Source: Oceanibacterium hippocampi (GTDB taxonomy: Bacteria > Pseudomonadota > Alphaproteobacteria > Sneathiellales > Sneathiellaceae). Taken from it: a DNA stretch of 64,000 nucleotides. A program made the translations under genes and the position numbers. Positions 50,863 through 60,488 of this stretch are shown here, in pieces; positions within the stretch are counted from its first letter, which is position 1, and the number at the start of each line of letters is the position of its first letter. Below the pieces are notes generated by a model. That model saw nothing but the letters and a program-made list of their open reading frames with translations, did not search any database and had not been told where the DNA came from. The DNA lies in NCBI RefSeq assembly GCF_900172325.1, contig NZ_FWFR01000004.1, forward strand, positions 273,460 through 337,459, in the 5' to 3' direction.

Positions 50863-52398
50863 CTAGGCGACGTTGCGCCTGGACCCGTCCCCTGATGCTT
50901 CCCCGGTCGTCTCCAGTGCCTGGTGAAGCGCCGTTCCCTTGTCGTCGGCGAGCGCCGCGGCGATGCCGTCGGCCAGTGCCCGGGCCGGATCGGTCGGCCC
51001 CTGGCCGGTCAGCGCCGGCTCCACGATACCACCGATCAGCAGTTCGAAGTTGGCCCGTCCGCGTTCGTGCGTGTCGCCATAGCCCTTGATCAGGCGGGCC
51101 AGCTCGGCCACCTGCATGGCGAAGTCCGGTCCGATCCGCCCGGCGCGCTCGATCAGCTCGAGCCAGCGTCCGATGCCGGCCTGTTCCTCCTCGAAGCGCA
51201 GCGAGCGGCGACGCCAGCCGCGAAGACCGGCGAGCAGGCGCAGCCGGAGATAGCCGCTGATGCTGTCGGTGCGGAGCCGCATCGTGAAATGCAGCTGGCG
51301 GGCCCGTTCGCTGCGGGCGGCCCAGCGCCGCACCGTGCGGCCGAGCCCGGCCGGCAGCACCGAGACGATCTCCTCGATGCCGGGCTTCAGGAACTCGCTG
51401 ATCCGGACCGGCTCGTCGGCCTTCGCGCCGACTTCGGCACGTACCGCGGTCAGCCGGTCGGGCCGGGACTTCTGGTCGGCGACCCGGATGACGTCCTGGT
51501 AGGCCATCCAGAGCGCCAGGTAGCGTCCGGTTTCGCGCGTCAGGGGAAACTCGCCCCCGGCCGTGCCGAGAGTCTGCTCCTGGGCCAGGATCCGCTGCAT
51601 GCGGTCGAGATAGAGCGCCCCATAGGCGGGATCCTGGAAGTCGATCACGCGCCGGAGGCCTTCGCCCAGGATGGCGTGGCAGGCAGCGGGAAACTCCGCC
51701 TGAAGCTGCGCCTCGAGCCCGGATGCGCTGAGTGCCCGGGGCCTGGCCGGTGCGGCCGTCGCCTTCGGACCTTCGCCGCGCACAGACGCGCGCCCGGCAT
51801 TGAAGCCGCGCAGGCTCGCCTCGACGGCAACGCCGCCGGCGCGGATCGCCGCCTCGAGCCGCTCCGCGCCGACCGGCAGGATGTCGGCTTCGGCGATGGC
51901 GCCGAGAATGACCGCGTTGATGACCGTGCCCTGTTCGCGGGCAAGCGCGGCGAAGTCGCTGAGGATCGGCCGTTTTGCAAGCGTCCCGGCGGCGCGCACG
52001 ATCCGCGAATGGTCGATCAGCCCGTCGCCCAGCGCGGTCTTCTCGCCGATTGCGTAGATCCGGTGCGAGGAGGCGACGAGCGTCGTCCGGTCGGGGGTCA
52101 CGAAGCCCATTTCCATGGCGCGCCCGGCCTCGACCAGCTCCGACGCGACCATCAGGTCGATACCGCCGGGACTCGGATAGAGACCGAGGACCGGCGCGCC
52201 GTCGTCCAGCGGCGCATCCCGGTCCGGATAGATCTCGACATAATAGGTCGTCGCGCCGGTCCGCTGGGCGACGCCGGGGATCGAGGTCTTCTGGACGGGA
52301 AGCCCCTCGGCGGTCGCCGCCTCGACCAGCCAGTCGGTGAGCACGCCACCGCCTTCACCGCCAAGCGCAGCGATGAGGATCGCGACCGGGCGGGTCAT
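50863..52398 (-). CDS. iorB: Indolepyruvate oxidoreductase subunit B (with DUF6537-type extension)
   Basis: The first 180 residues have the fold of the gamma domain of 2-oxoacid:ferredoxin oxidoreductases, with GGEGGGVLTDWL and GLYPSPGGIDLMVASELVEAGRAM. A further 330 residues form a helical extension seen in many proteobacterial IorB proteins. The 511-residue length fits that class. The ATG overlaps the iorA stop. With IorA it decarboxylates aryl pyruvates, from aromatic amino acids, to aryl-acyl-CoA using an electron carrier. Confidence 0.85.
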   Translation of the reverse strand: MTRPVAILIAALGGEGGGVLTDWLVEAATAEGLPVQKTSIPGVAQRTGATTYYVEIYPDRDAPLDDGAPVLGLYPSPGGIDLMVASELVEAGRAMEMGFVTPDRTTLVASSHRIYAIGEKTALGDGLIDHSRIVRAAGTLAKRPILSDFAALAREQGTVINAVILGAIAEADILPVGAERLEAAIRAGGVAVEASLRGFNAGRASVRGEGPKATAAPARPRALSASGLEAQLQAEFPAACHAILGEGLRRVIDFQDPAYGALYLDRMQRILAQEQTLGTAGGEFPLTRETGRYLALWMAYQDVIRVADQKSRPDRLTAVRAEVGAKADEPVRISEFLKPGIEEIVSVLPAGLGRTVRRWAARSERARQLHFTMRLRTDSISGYLRLRLLAGLRGWRRRSLRFEEEQAGIGRWLELIERAGRIGPDFAMQVAELARLIKGYGDTHERGRANFELLIGGIVEPALTGQGPTDPARALADGIAAALADDKGTALHQALETTGEASGDGSRRNVA

Positions 52399-54542
52399 GA
52401 CGCCTGTGCCGCGTTCGGGGACTTCGGCGTCAGCCAGCCGATCACGCGGCGGCGGACGGCTGCGAGCAGGCGGTCGCCGAGCCCGGGATTCTGCACGATC
52501 TCGGCGCGGTAGAAGGAGGGGCAGAGCACGGCGGCGTCCGCGACCTCGCCGCACAGGCCACAGCCGACGCAGCTCTGGTCGACATGGGCGACCGGATCGC
52601 GTCGCAACGGATCGCTCGACGGCTTGACCGTCAGCGACGGGCAGCCCGACAGCCGGATGCAGGCGTGGTCGCCGGTGCAGACATTCTCATCGACGCCGAA
52701 GCGGGTGCGGACGACGCGCTTTCCGGCGGCCAGCTGCTTGCGGATCAAAGGCTTGATGCGGCGCTGGCGGGCGAGCTGGCATTCGCTCTCGGCGATGATG
52801 ACCTTGAGGCCGGGAAGCTTCGTGGTCATGGCCTCTTTAAGCGCCTTCTTCATTTCGCCGACGCGGTAGGTGGTGATCGTCTTCAGCCATTTGACGCCGA
52901 CGCCACGCAGGGCGTGCTCGATGTCCTGGCCGGTCGGCTCGTTGGCGAAATTCTTGCCGGTGGACGGGATATACTGCTGACCGGTGGCCGAGGTGTAGCC
53001 GTTGTTCATGATCAGCAGGATCGAATCGTTCTTGTTGAAGACCGCCGAGGTGACGCCGCTGGTCAGGCCGTTATGCCAGAAGCCGCCGTCGCCCATGATG
53101 CTGATGACGCGCTTGTCGAAGGCCGGTCCGACCGCGGTCGAACTGGCCAGACCGAGGCCGTAGCCGAGCACCGAGTTGCCGATATTGAACGGAGCCAGCG
53201 TCGAGAAGGTATGGCAGCCGATGTCGGCGGCGACATGAATCCTGCCCATGTCGCGCTCAAGCAGCTTGATGGCGCTGAATACCGGGCGTTCCGGGCAGCC
53301 GGTGCAGAAGCCGGGCGGCCTCTTCGGCATCGGCGCGCCGAGCAGTTCGGCGGCCTCGGCCTTGATCCGGGCGATCCGCGCCACCTCGGCGCCGAGCGGC
53401 GCCAGCTCGATACCGTCCGGCACCGCGCCTTCCAGGAAGGCGACGAGCCCGTTCAGCAGGACCTCGGCGGTATATTCGCCGGCCATCGGCAGGACGTCCT
53501 TGCCGACCAGCGTGGTGTTGAGATCGGCCTTGCGGAGCAGGGCATGGAGCGCGTCTTCGAGAAACGCGGGCTGGCCTTCCTCGACCACCAGCACCGCGCG
53601 TTTGCCGGCGCAGAAGCCGGCGACCTCGTCCGGCACGAGCGGGTAGGTGACGTTCAGAACGTAGAGCGGGATGTCGGTGCGTCCGAAGGCGTCGGCGAGC
53701 CCGAGCTGCTGCAGGGCGCGGATCACCGAATTGTAGAGCCCGCCCTGCATGACGATGCCGACATCGTCGCTGGCGCCTGCGAAGATCTCGTTGAGCTTGT
53801 GGTCACGGACGAGATCGACCGCCGCCGGGAAGCGCCGCTTCACCTTGTCCTGCTCCTGCGTATAGGTGGAAGGCGGCAGGCAGATGCGCTCGTAGTCGAA
53901 GTCGGGCTCGCTCAGCAGGTCGTTCCGGGAGATTGCCGGGCGCTTGTTGTCGCTGGTGCGGAAACGGCCATGGACATGGCAGGCGCGGATCCGGAATTCC
54001 ATCATCACTGGCGTGCCGCTGGCCTCCGAAAGCTCGAAGGCCTGCTCGGTCAGGCGTACCATCGTCGGATGATGGGGCCGGGGGTCCATCAGCCACATCT
54101 GCGACTTCATCGCGAAGGCGTGGCTGCGCTCCTGGATGATGCTGGCGCCCTCGCCGTAGTCCTCGCCGAGGATGATGAGCGTGCCGCCCTTGACGCCGGC
54201 CGAGGCGAGATTGGACAGCGCGTCCGAGGCCACGTTGGTGCCGACGGTCGATTTCCAGACGACGGCGCCCCGCATCGGATAGTTGATCGAGGCGGCGCAC
54301 ATCGCCGCCGCGGCGGCCTCGTTCGGACAGGCCTCGAAATGGATGCCCATGTCGTCGAGGATCGACCTGGCATCCGCCATCACGTCGATCAGGTGCGAGA
54401 CCGGCGCCCCCTGGTAGCCGCCGACATAGCTCACGCCCGACTGCAGCAGCGCCTTGGTGATGGCGAGGATGCCTTCGCCCTCGAACAGCTCGCCGTCACC
54501 GAGCTTGAGCTTCTCCACCTCCCTGGCGAATGAGCGTTCCAT
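52395..54542 (-). CDS. iorA: Indolepyruvate ferredoxin oxidoreductase subunit A
   Basis: The 715-residue protein has the pyrimidine and core domains (N-terminal GVSYVGGYQGAPVSHL), a thiamine-diphosphate domain with GDGGFWHNGL and NNGYTSATGQQ, and a C-terminal ferredoxin part with the cysteine clusters CTGDHAC and CVGCGLCG. It is the catalytic subunit converting arylpyruvates to arylacyl-CoA plus CO2. The regulatory spacer upstream carries an ATATG...CATAT repeat. The stop overlaps iorB by 4 bases. Confidence 0.88.
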   Translation of the reverse strand: MERSFAREVEKLKLGDGELFEGEGILAITKALLQSGVSYVGGYQGAPVSHLIDVMADARSILDDMGIHFEACPNEAAAAAMCAASINYPMRGAVVWKSTVGTNVASDALSNLASAGVKGGTLIILGEDYGEGASIIQERSHAFAMKSQMWLMDPRPHHPTMVRLTEQAFELSEASGTPVMMEFRIRACHVHGRFRTSDNKRPAISRNDLLSEPDFDYERICLPPSTYTQEQDKVKRRFPAAVDLVRDHKLNEIFAGASDDVGIVMQGGLYNSVIRALQQLGLADAFGRTDIPLYVLNVTYPLVPDEVAGFCAGKRAVLVVEEGQPAFLEDALHALLRKADLNTTLVGKDVLPMAGEYTAEVLLNGLVAFLEGAVPDGIELAPLGAEVARIARIKAEAAELLGAPMPKRPPGFCTGCPERPVFSAIKLLERDMGRIHVAADIGCHTFSTLAPFNIGNSVLGYGLGLASSTAVGPAFDKRVISIMGDGGFWHNGLTSGVTSAVFNKNDSILLIMNNGYTSATGQQYIPSTGKNFANEPTGQDIEHALRGVGVKWLKTITTYRVGEMKKALKEAMTTKLPGLKVIIAESECQLARQRRIKPLIRKQLAAGKRVVRTRFGVDENVCTGDHACIRLSGCPSLTVKPSSDPLRRDPVAHVDQSCVGCGLCGEVADAAVLCPSFYRAEIVQNPGLGDRLLAAVRRRVIGWLTPKSPNAAQAS

Positions 54543-54596
54543 CGCACCCTTCCCGTCGCATTGCCGTTACCCCGCCGTGATCGCCCGACGGGAGAA

Positions 54597-54616
54597 ATAT
54601 GCATTTGCAAACATAT
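54597..54616. promoter_or_regulatory. Candidate operator upstream of iorA
   Basis: ATATG, ten bases (CATTTGCAAA) and CATAT make an inverted repeat in an AT-rich island in the spacer between iclR and iorA. Its position suggests an operator for the IclR protein encoded next door. It is 54 bases from the iorA ATG. Confidence 0.4.
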
Positions 54617-54672
54617 CGCCGGAACCGGGGCATGCGGTCAAGGGCGATCGCGAGCGGCGGTCGGGAATCCGC

Positions 54673-55518
54673 TCAGCGCCAGCCGCACATCCCTTCGACG
54701 TTGCGGGCGAGCGCGACCAGGCGGGGAGCGATCTCGTTGCGCAGCCAGTCGAGGTCGACGCGGTAGCGCGGGCCGCCGGCGTTGAGGGCGGCGAGCCGGC
54801 CGTTCGGCTTGTCCCGCAACGGCACGCCGACGGCGAACACGTCCCGCTGCCAGTCGCCGGCCGAAAGGCAGAAGCCGGCGGTCGCGTAGTCCTCGAAGGC
54901 CTGCTCGATGCCGCGGGCGATGCGCGGCCAGTCGGCCGGATCCGCTTCCCGGCGGATGGCGTCCAGCAACGGCAACCGCTCGGCCTCGTCGAGCGCCGCC
55001 ATGTAGGCCCGCCCCATCGATGTGAGCGCGAGCGGCAGGCGCGATCCGATGTCGAGGTAGAGCGCAAGGTTGCCGCGCCCCTGGCAGATCTCGACATAGA
55101 TCATCGCGAGATCGTCGCGGCTGCCCATGGCGACGGCGAGATCGGCATCGCGCGCGAGTTCGGCCATCATCGGGCGGGCCAGGCTGCGCAGCCGATTGTT
55201 GGCCAGCACCGTATAGCCGAGCGCCACGACCGCCGTGGTCGGTTCATAGGCGCCGCGTTCGCCGCGCTGGGTCAGGTAGCCGAGCCGGGTCAGAGTGCTG
55301 GTCAGGCGCGATACGGTCGAACGCGGCAATCCAGTCCGGGCGGAAAGAACCTGGTTGTTGAGCGGGCCCTCGCCCGGGCGGAAGGCACGGAGGATGTCGA
55401 GGCCGCGGGCCAGCGCGGTCACGAAATGGCGATCCTTCTCGGTGTCCCGTTCGCCTTCCGGGTTCATCTGCATCCCGGGCGCTTCGGCGCTGGGGTCGGT
55501 CATGCTGCCGTCCGTCAT
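54673..55518 (-). CDS. IclR-family transcriptional regulator
   Basis: The 281-residue protein has an N-terminal winged helix (about residues 33-95, with ALARGLDILRAF, LSARTGLPRSTVSRLTSTLTRLGYLT) and the IclR effector domain (SRDDLAMIYVEICQG, LTSMGRAYMAAL and FSAFR-like GDWQRDVFAVGVPL). It is upstream of iorAB on the same strand (131 bases) and divergent from the TAXI-type TRAP transporter. It is therefore placed to control both, perhaps responding to an arylpyruvate or related acid. Confidence 0.87.
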   Translation of the reverse strand: MTDGSMTDPSAEAPGMQMNPEGERDTEKDRHFVTALARGLDILRAFRPGEGPLNNQVLSARTGLPRSTVSRLTSTLTRLGYLTQRGERGAYEPTTAVVALGYTVLANNRLRSLARPMMAELARDADLAVAMGSRDDLAMIYVEICQGRGNLALYLDIGSRLPLALTSMGRAYMAALDEAERLPLLDAIRREADPADWPRIARGIEQAFEDYATAGFCLSAGDWQRDVFAVGVPLRDKPNGRLAALNAGGPRYRVDLDWLRNEIAPRLVALARNVEGMCGWR

Positions 55519-55595
55519 GGTTTCTTTCTTTTTCCGTCGATCGCGTCACGTGTCCTTTGCGCGTTATCGGTACTTTACCCGCCATGTCATTCATA

Positions 55596-55612
55596 GCAGA
55601 ATAGATTTCTGC
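55596..55612. promoter_or_regulatory. Perfect inverted repeat in iclR/TAXI spacer
   Basis: GCAGAA, five bases (TAGAT) and TTCTGC form a perfect 6-5-6 inverted repeat 79 bases before the iclR start, and 74 bases before the TAXI protein start. A GATAAT box lies further on at 55651-55656. This is a good candidate operator for the IclR protein, serving both divergent genes. Confidence 0.45.
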
Positions 55613-55686
55613 ATGTCGGAACGGACGCAACGCGGCGTTATCGGCGATTGGATAATAAAATCGCAGATCCCTTGGGAGGGAACAGG

Positions 55687-56847
55687 ATGAGAATTAAGCC
55701 TATCGTGGCAGCGCTCGGCGCTGCTTTCGCAGTGAGCGCCTTTGCCGGCGGCGCCTTTGCCGCCGAGGTCAAGTTGCCGTCGACGATGGCCTGGACCGCC
55801 TACAACACCGGCACGACCGGATACAACCAGTCGGTCGCCATCGGCGCCGCGCTCAAGGACAAGTACAACGTTACCCTGCGCGTCATCCCGGGCAAGAACG
55901 ACGTCTCGCGGCTGACCCCGGTCCGCCAGGGCAAGGCCCAGTTCTCGGCCAACGGCATCGGCACCTATTTCGCCCAGGAGGGTGTCTTCCAGTTCGGCGC
56001 CAAGGGCTGGGGCCCGCAGATGATCCGCATGGTGATGGCATCGCTTTCGGACGCCAATCTCGGTGTCGGGGTCGCCGCCGATCTCGGGATCAAGACCTGG
56101 GCCGATCTCAAGGGCAAGCGGGTCGCCTGGGTTCGTGGCGGCGATGCCCTGAATATCGGGGCCGAGGCCATGCTGGCCTGCGGCGATCTCACCTGGGACG
56201 AGGTGGAGAAAGTCGAATTTCCGGGTTACGGCGCATCCTGGGATGCGCTGGTCAGCAACCAGGCCGACGCCGCCTTCGCCTCGACCGTGTCCGGCCCGAC
56301 GCGGAAGCTCGAGGCCTCGCCGCGCGGTATCTTCTGGCCGCCGGTGCCCCATGACGATGCCGGCTGCTGGGAGCGGATCGCCAAGGTTGCCCCCTACTTC
56401 GTGAAGTCGATGGGCACTCTCGGTTCGGGTGGAATCTCGGCGGACAATCCGCACGAGGGCGCCGCCTATCCCTATCCGATCCTGATGACCTATCCGGATC
56501 GCGACAACGAGCTGGTTTACTCGGTGACGCGGACGCTGAACGAAGAGTTCGACGTCTACAGCCAGGCCGAGCCGGCCGCCAAGGGCTGGGCGATGGACAA
56601 GCAGAGCTTCCAGTGGGTCGTGCCCTACCACGACGGCGCGATCGCCTATTTCAAGGAGATCGGTGTCTGGACCGACGCCATGCAGATGCACAACGACAAG
56701 CTGGTCGAGCGCCAGAATGTCCTGCATGCAGCGTGGGAGCAGATGAGCTCGAAGGACGGGCTGGATGACGAAGCGTTCCAGACGGAGTGGATGAAGGTCC
56801 GCGCCGCGGCGCTTGAAAAGGCAGGCTTCGAGCCGGTATGGCGCTAA
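55687..56847 (+). CDS. TAXI-family TRAP transporter substrate-binding protein
   Basis: The 386-residue protein starts with a signal peptide (hydrophobic residues 6-22, cleavage near AFA-AEV) and then matches the TAXI class, with MAWTAYNTGTTGYNQSVAIG, LTPVRQGKAQFSANG and WDALVSNQADAAFAST. Its partner is a fused 4TM/12TM permease, whose ATG lies inside this gene's last codons (10-base overlap). A GGGAGGG ribosome-binding site precedes the ATG. TAXI systems import glutamate or other organic acids; the ligand is not clear here. Confidence 0.88.
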   Translation: MRIKPIVAALGAAFAVSAFAGGAFAAEVKLPSTMAWTAYNTGTTGYNQSVAIGAALKDKYNVTLRVIPGKNDVSRLTPVRQGKAQFSANGIGTYFAQEGVFQFGAKGWGPQMIRMVMASLSDANLGVGVAADLGIKTWADLKGKRVAWVRGGDALNIGAEAMLACGDLTWDEVEKVEFPGYGASWDALVSNQADAAFASTVSGPTRKLEASPRGIFWPPVPHDDAGCWERIAKVAPYFVKSMGTLGSGGISADNPHEGAAYPYPILMTYPDRDNELVYSVTRTLNEEFDVYSQAEPAAKGWAMDKQSFQWVVPYHDGAIAYFKEIGVWTDAMQMHNDKLVERQNVLHAAWEQMSSKDGLDDEAFQTEWMKVRAAALEKAGFEPVWR

Positions 56848-58835
56848 CCTCGTCAGAGGTAAAGCCGGCGGAGGTGGAAGTAGGCCGCCACCGCCGGCTG
56901 TCCCCTGCGTGGCGGGGGGTGATTATCCTCGCCGCGACGCTGGCGATCCTGCTCAGCGTCAACCAGTTGTTCAATCTCAGGTTCTTTGTCGGGTACACGA
57001 TGCTCGACAACCAGTATCTCTATTCGCTGCTGGGCCTTCTCCTGCCGCTCACCTTCCTCGCGTTCCCGATCCGCGGCGGCATGACCGACCGGCGGCTGCC
57101 CTGGTATGACGCGCTGCTGGCGATCGTGACGATCGTCGTCTGCTGCTACTTCGTCGCGACTTCGGAACAGAATGTCGACGAGGGCTGGGAGTTTGCCGCG
57201 CCCGAGCAGGCGGTCTGGTTCTCGGTGGCGCTCTGGGGCTTGCTGCTCGAGGGCTGCCGGCGCGCCGGCGGGATCGCGCTGTTCATCATCGTCTTCATCA
57301 TCTCGCTCTACCCGACCTATGCCGACATGGTGCCCGGGCCGATCTCGGGCTTCGCCACCACCTTCTCGGACACCGCCGCCTATCACGCGCTGTCGACCGA
57401 GAGCGTGCTCGGCATCCCGATGCGGGCCTTCGGCCAGCTCGTCCTGGGCTTCCTGATCTTCGGCGTCGCGCTCCAGCATACCGGCGCGGGCCGCTTCTTC
57501 ATCAATCTCGCCTTCGCCCTGCTCGGCCATGTCCGGGGCGGGCCGGCAAAGGTCGCGATCTTCTCCTCGGGCCTGATGGGCTCGATGAGCGGCAGCGTGA
57601 TCACCAACGTGCTCACCACCGGCGTGATGACCATCCCGGCGATGCGCCGGGTCGGCATCTCGCGTTCCTATGCCGCCGGAATCGAGGCCTGCGCCTCGAC
57701 CGGCGGCGTGCTGATGCCGCCGATCATGGGCGCGACCGCCTTCGTGATGGCATCGATCCTGAACGTGCCCTACGCCGAGATCGCGATCGCCGCGGTTATC
57801 CCCTCGGTGCTCTACTTCTTCGGCCTGTTCATGCAGATCGACGCCTATTCGGCCCGCGAAGGGCTGAAGGGCCTGCCAGCGGAGGAAATGCCGACGCTGC
57901 GCGAGACCTTCAAGGAAGGCTGGTACTTCGTCGCGGTCTTCGTGCTCCTGGTCTGGATGCTCGTCTATCTGAACCGCGAGGCGCTGGCACCCTATTACGC
58001 GACAGTGCTGCTGATCGCGATCAACCAGGTCACCTCGCGCGGCGGCGATCGCTGGGACATGAAGAAGCTGCTGGCCTTCGTCGAGGGTGTCGGCCTGCTG
58101 TTCGCCGAACTCGCCGCGATCCTGGCCGGCATCGGGCTGATCGTCGGCGCGCTTTCGGTGACCGGAATGGCGGGGACGCTGGTCAACGACCTGATCCATA
58201 TCGCCGGCGGGTCGACGATCCTGCTGCTGGTGATGGGGGCGATCACGAGCTTCATCCTGGGCATCGGGATGACCGTGACGGCGGCCTATATCTTCCTCGC
58301 CATTGTCCTCGCGCCGGCCCTGATCCAGGCCGGCCTCGATCCCTTCGCGGTGCATCTGTTCATTCTGTACTGGGGGATGCTGTCCTACATCACGCCGCCG
58401 GTGGCGCTCGGCGCCTTCGCGGCCGCAACGCTTGCCGGGTCGACCCCGATGCGGACCGGGTTCGAGGCGATGCGGCTCGGCAGCATCATCTATTTCATCC
58501 CGTTCTTCTTCGTCTTCAACAGCGCCTACATCATGCGGGCGCCATGGCCCGAGGTGCTGACGGTCGCGGCCGGCGGCCTGTCCGGCGTGGTGCTTCTGGC
58601 GGGCGGTCTGCAGGGTTACCTGATCGGGATCGGCACGCTGAAGGGCAACCCCTTCGTCGAATGGCCGGTCAGGCTGGCGATCGCGGTCGGCGGCATCCTG
58701 CTGGCCACGCCCGGCGGCGGGCTGGTGCCGGTCAGCAATACGGAACTCAACCTGGCCGCTCTCGTCATTGCCGGGCCGGCGGCGGCGGTCGCCTTGATGC
58801 TCAATCGCCGGGCGGCCTCCAGCCCGGCGATCTGA
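56838..58835 (+). CDS. TRAP transporter fused permease (DctQM-type)
   Basis: At 665 residues with about 18 hydrophobic segments, this is a fusion of the small and large TRAP permeases. [26 protein letters not shown] and [16 protein letters not shown] are from the DctM part, and the C-terminal half repeats the pattern around [18 protein letters not shown]. It is the membrane part of the TAXI-type system. Overlap of its start with the binding-protein gene is 10 bases. It is followed by 94 bases and then queF. Confidence 0.9.
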   Translation: MALTSSEVKPAEVEVGRHRRLSPAWRGVIILAATLAILLSVNQLFNLRFFVGYTMLDNQYLYSLLGLLLPLTFLAFPIRGGMTDRRLPWYDALLAIVTIVVCCYFVATSEQNVDEGWEFAAPEQAVWFSVALWGLLLEGCRRAGGIALFIIVFIISLYPTYADMVPGPISGFATTFSDTAAYHALSTESVLGIPMRAFGQLVLGFLIFGVALQHTGAGRFFINLAFALLGHVRGGPAKVAIFSSGLMGSMSGSVITNVLTTGVMTIPAMRRVGISRSYAAGIEACASTGGVLMPPIMGATAFVMASILNVPYAEIAIAAVIPSVLYFFGLFMQIDAYSAREGLKGLPAEEMPTLRETFKEGWYFVAVFVLLVWMLVYLNREALAPYYATVLLIAINQVTSRGGDRWDMKKLLAFVEGVGLLFAELAAILAGIGLIVGALSVTGMAGTLVNDLIHIAGGSTILLLVMGAITSFILGIGMTVTAAYIFLAIVLAPALIQAGLDPFAVHLFILYWGMLSYITPPVALGAFAAATLAGSTPMRTGFEAMRLGSIIYFIPFFFVFNSAYIMRAPWPEVLTVAAGGLSGVVLLAGGLQGYLIGIGTLKGNPFVEWPVRLAIAVGGILLATPGGGLVPVSNTELNLAALVIAGPAAAVALMLNRRAASSPAI

Positions 58836-58929
58836 TCCAACGAAACGCCGGCGGGCGGGGGTGCGCAAGTCCCTTTACCCGCCGGCGATCTTGGCTAGGA
58901 TCGCCGCTTCGCCGAAGCGGAGTGATCCC

Positions 58930-59391
58930 ATGTCCGACTATGATAGCCACCTGACGCAGCTCGGCGGTCCGGCCGCCATTCCCGAAACGCCTGAAAAGGC
59001 CAAGCTCGAGCGTGTCCCCAACCCGCATCCGGACAGCCTCTACGTCGCCCGCTTCACCTGCCCGGAATTCACCTCGCTCTGCCCGGTCACCGGCCAGCCG
59101 GATTTCGCCCACCTGGTGATCGACTATCTGCCCGGGCCATGGATCGTCGAATCCAAGTCGCTCAAGCTCTATCTCACCTCGTTCCGCAATCACGGCGCCT
59201 TCCATGAGGATTGCACGCTGTCGATCGGCATGCGGATCGCTCGGGAAATGGAAGCCCGCTGGCTCCGCATCGGCGGCTACTGGTATCCCCGCGGCGGCAT
59301 CCCGATCGACGTCTTCTGGCAGACCGGTGAGCCGCCGAAGGGGCTCTGGCTGCCCGACACCGGGGTCCCGACGTATCGCGGACGCGGCTGA
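58930..59391 (+). CDS. queF: NADPH-dependent 7-cyano-7-deazaguanine reductase
   Basis: The 153-residue protein of the QueF (type I) class reduces preQ0 to preQ1 in queuosine synthesis. The catalytic cysteine is Cys51 in [12 protein letters not shown] (with Asp58), the QueF motif is ESKSLKLY starting at Glu74, and FHED (residues 91-94) contributes a further active-site pair. The start is the ATG after AAGCGGAG. No other queuosine gene is near. Two small stem-loops precede it (around 58878-58917) but do not look like a preQ1 riboswitch. It is the last intact chromosomal gene before the foreign region. Confidence 0.92.
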   Translation: MSDYDSHLTQLGGPAAIPETPEKAKLERVPNPHPDSLYVARFTCPEFTSLCPVTGQPDFAHLVIDYLPGPWIVESKSLKLYLTSFRNHGAFHEDCTLSIGMRIAREMEARWLRIGGYWYPRGGIPIDVFWQTGEPPKGLWLPDTGVPTYRGRG

Positions 59392-59404
59392 GCAGCGCCA
59401 GGCG

Positions 59405-59461
59405 TCAGTTCTGTACGCGGTCCTTGATGACGTAGAGACCGTTCTCGATGCCGGTGAACAT
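59405..59461 (-). pseudogene. 3' remnant of a lost gene
   Basis: Just after queF, on the minus strand, a short frame begins MFTGIENGLYVIKDR and ends in TGA. A stop codon lies seven codons upstream of its ATG, so it is too short to be a normal protein on its own. It reads like the last codons of a protein whose body has been replaced by the foreign DNA that begins at about 59470. I do not recognise the parent family. An intact very small gene cannot be ruled out. Confidence 0.45.
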
Positions 59462-59561
59462 CTTCTGGGTTGAGGGGAGCCTCTAGGCTTTTGATTTCCT
59501 TTTGTTTTCAGCATCGTTAATAGCGATCACTGGTAACTCTTTGAGAGCAAAGGGAAACGAA

Positions 59562-59933
59562 ATGCACACTGAGCGGCACACTGCGATCGACACGGACGCA
59601 CTCGCTGACGTGCGGGCGCTGCTGGAGGAGGAAGCGTCCTACTTGTTCACCTACAGCACGGACCCGGACGAACGCGAGCCTTGGGAGCGCTGCCAGCGCG
59701 CTATCGCGACCATCGACCGCATACTCAACGGCACGGCCGCGCACGCGCCGGTGGAGGCGTGGGCTGTGAAGAAGGCCGGCGACCCCGTTGAAGTGCGAAA
59801 CATCCGCCCGACAGAGGAGGCCGCCGAAGCTGCGCTTTATCAAGCGCGCACGGGTGGCGGCATCTATTTCGGCGACGATGACGGCTGTTCTGTCGTCCCC
59901 GTCAAGATCACAGAAGTCGCAAAGGAGAGCTGA
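59562..59933 (+). CDS. Hypothetical protein of the phage-like region
   Basis: The 123-residue acidic protein opens after AAAGGGAAACGA and shows no recognisable domain. Residues 1-60 look helical and a basic-acidic C-terminal part has a GGGIYFGDDDG segment. It is followed within 2 bases by a lipoprotein gene and that by the relic gene with a 4-base overlap. The three therefore form an early-phage-like gene string. Base composition is lower in G+C than the genes to the left. Confidence 0.55.
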   Translation: MHTERHTAIDTDALADVRALLEEEASYLFTYSTDPDEREPWERCQRAIATIDRILNGTAAHAPVEAWAVKKAGDPVEVRNIRPTEEAAEAALYQARTGGGIYFGDDDGCSVVPVKITEVAKES

Positions 59934-59934
59934 G

Positions 59935-60195
59935 ATGTTGAAAGCCTGTCTCACAGCCGTCGCCCTCGCGGTGTCCCTCGCCAGCCTGTCCGCTTGCAAC
60001 CCCGACGCCGGCCGAGGCGTCGTGACGGAGGTCCACACATGCTCTGCTGGTGGCTTCATGAGCACCAGACTGTGCCGCGTATCCGTGAAGCTGGACGACG
60101 GAACGCGCGTCCGGGTCACGGCGGAAGCGCCGGTCGCTTCAGGAGACCGGATCAGGTTGTACGGCGCTCGCCGCAACAGAGGTGTTGTCCTATGA
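59935..60195 (+). CDS. Small lipoprotein of the phage-like region
   Basis: This 86-residue precursor has a basic start, a hydrophobic stretch (residues 5-18) and the lipobox LSAC, so the mature protein of about 66 residues would be lipid-anchored. A beta-rich part with VSVKLDDGTRVRVTAEAPV follows. AAAGGAGAGC precedes the ATG. Lipoproteins of this kind are common in phage and plasmid regions; the function is unknown. The stop overlaps the next start as ATGA. Confidence 0.6.
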   Translation: MLKACLTAVALAVSLASLSACNPDAGRGVVTEVHTCSAGGFMSTRLCRVSVKLDDGTRVRVTAEAPVASGDRIRLYGARRNRGVVL

Positions 60196-60488
60196 CCCCC
60201 ACAAACGCCGACATCGAACGTCAAATCCGCCACGAGATGTCCTGCGTCGACGAGGTCGTGAAGCGTTACCGGGCCTCGCTCTCGACCGTGACCGACAGGG
60301 GCAACGTCCGGCACGCAACGCTCGCCGAGACGGGCCCGGGATCGCACATCATCTCCGCCCTGATGCCACGCCTGACGGCGGCTGTCGCGTCCTCCCAGGC
60401 GTTCGCCGCCAGCCGGATCGCGGAGGGCGGTCGGGGGCGCGCAGCCAGAAGGAGCAGCGCATCATCGACACCCTGGAGCCCGTCATGA
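60192..60488 (+). CDS. N-terminal segment of a phage-like protein, frame lost at about 60435
   Basis: From its ATG (overlapping the lipoprotein stop) the frame gives about 80 believable residues (IERQIRHEMSCVDEVVKRYRASL..., then SALMPRLTAAVASSQAFAASRI) followed by a run of arginine, serine and proline typical of a wrong frame. The break coincides with a run of five G at 60433-60437. The believable part resembles, weakly and by eye, the N-terminal domain of T7-like RNA polymerases. A -1 shift at the G run would join it to the terminase remnant that follows. Confidence 0.45.
   Translation: MTPTNADIERQIRHEMSCVDEVVKRYRASLSTVTDRGNVRHATLAETGPGSHIISALMPRLTAAVASSQAFAASRIAEGGRGRAARRSSASSTPWSPS

Noticed and set aside
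56853..58868. Antisense open frame of 671 codons over the fused TRAP permease
   Set aside because: It consists mainly of charged residues reflecting reversed hydrophobic codons; the permease is the real gene.
58836..58929. Possible preQ1 riboswitch before queF
   Set aside because: Two small stems exist, but I could not find the H-type pseudoknot or the conserved A-rich tail of that riboswitch.
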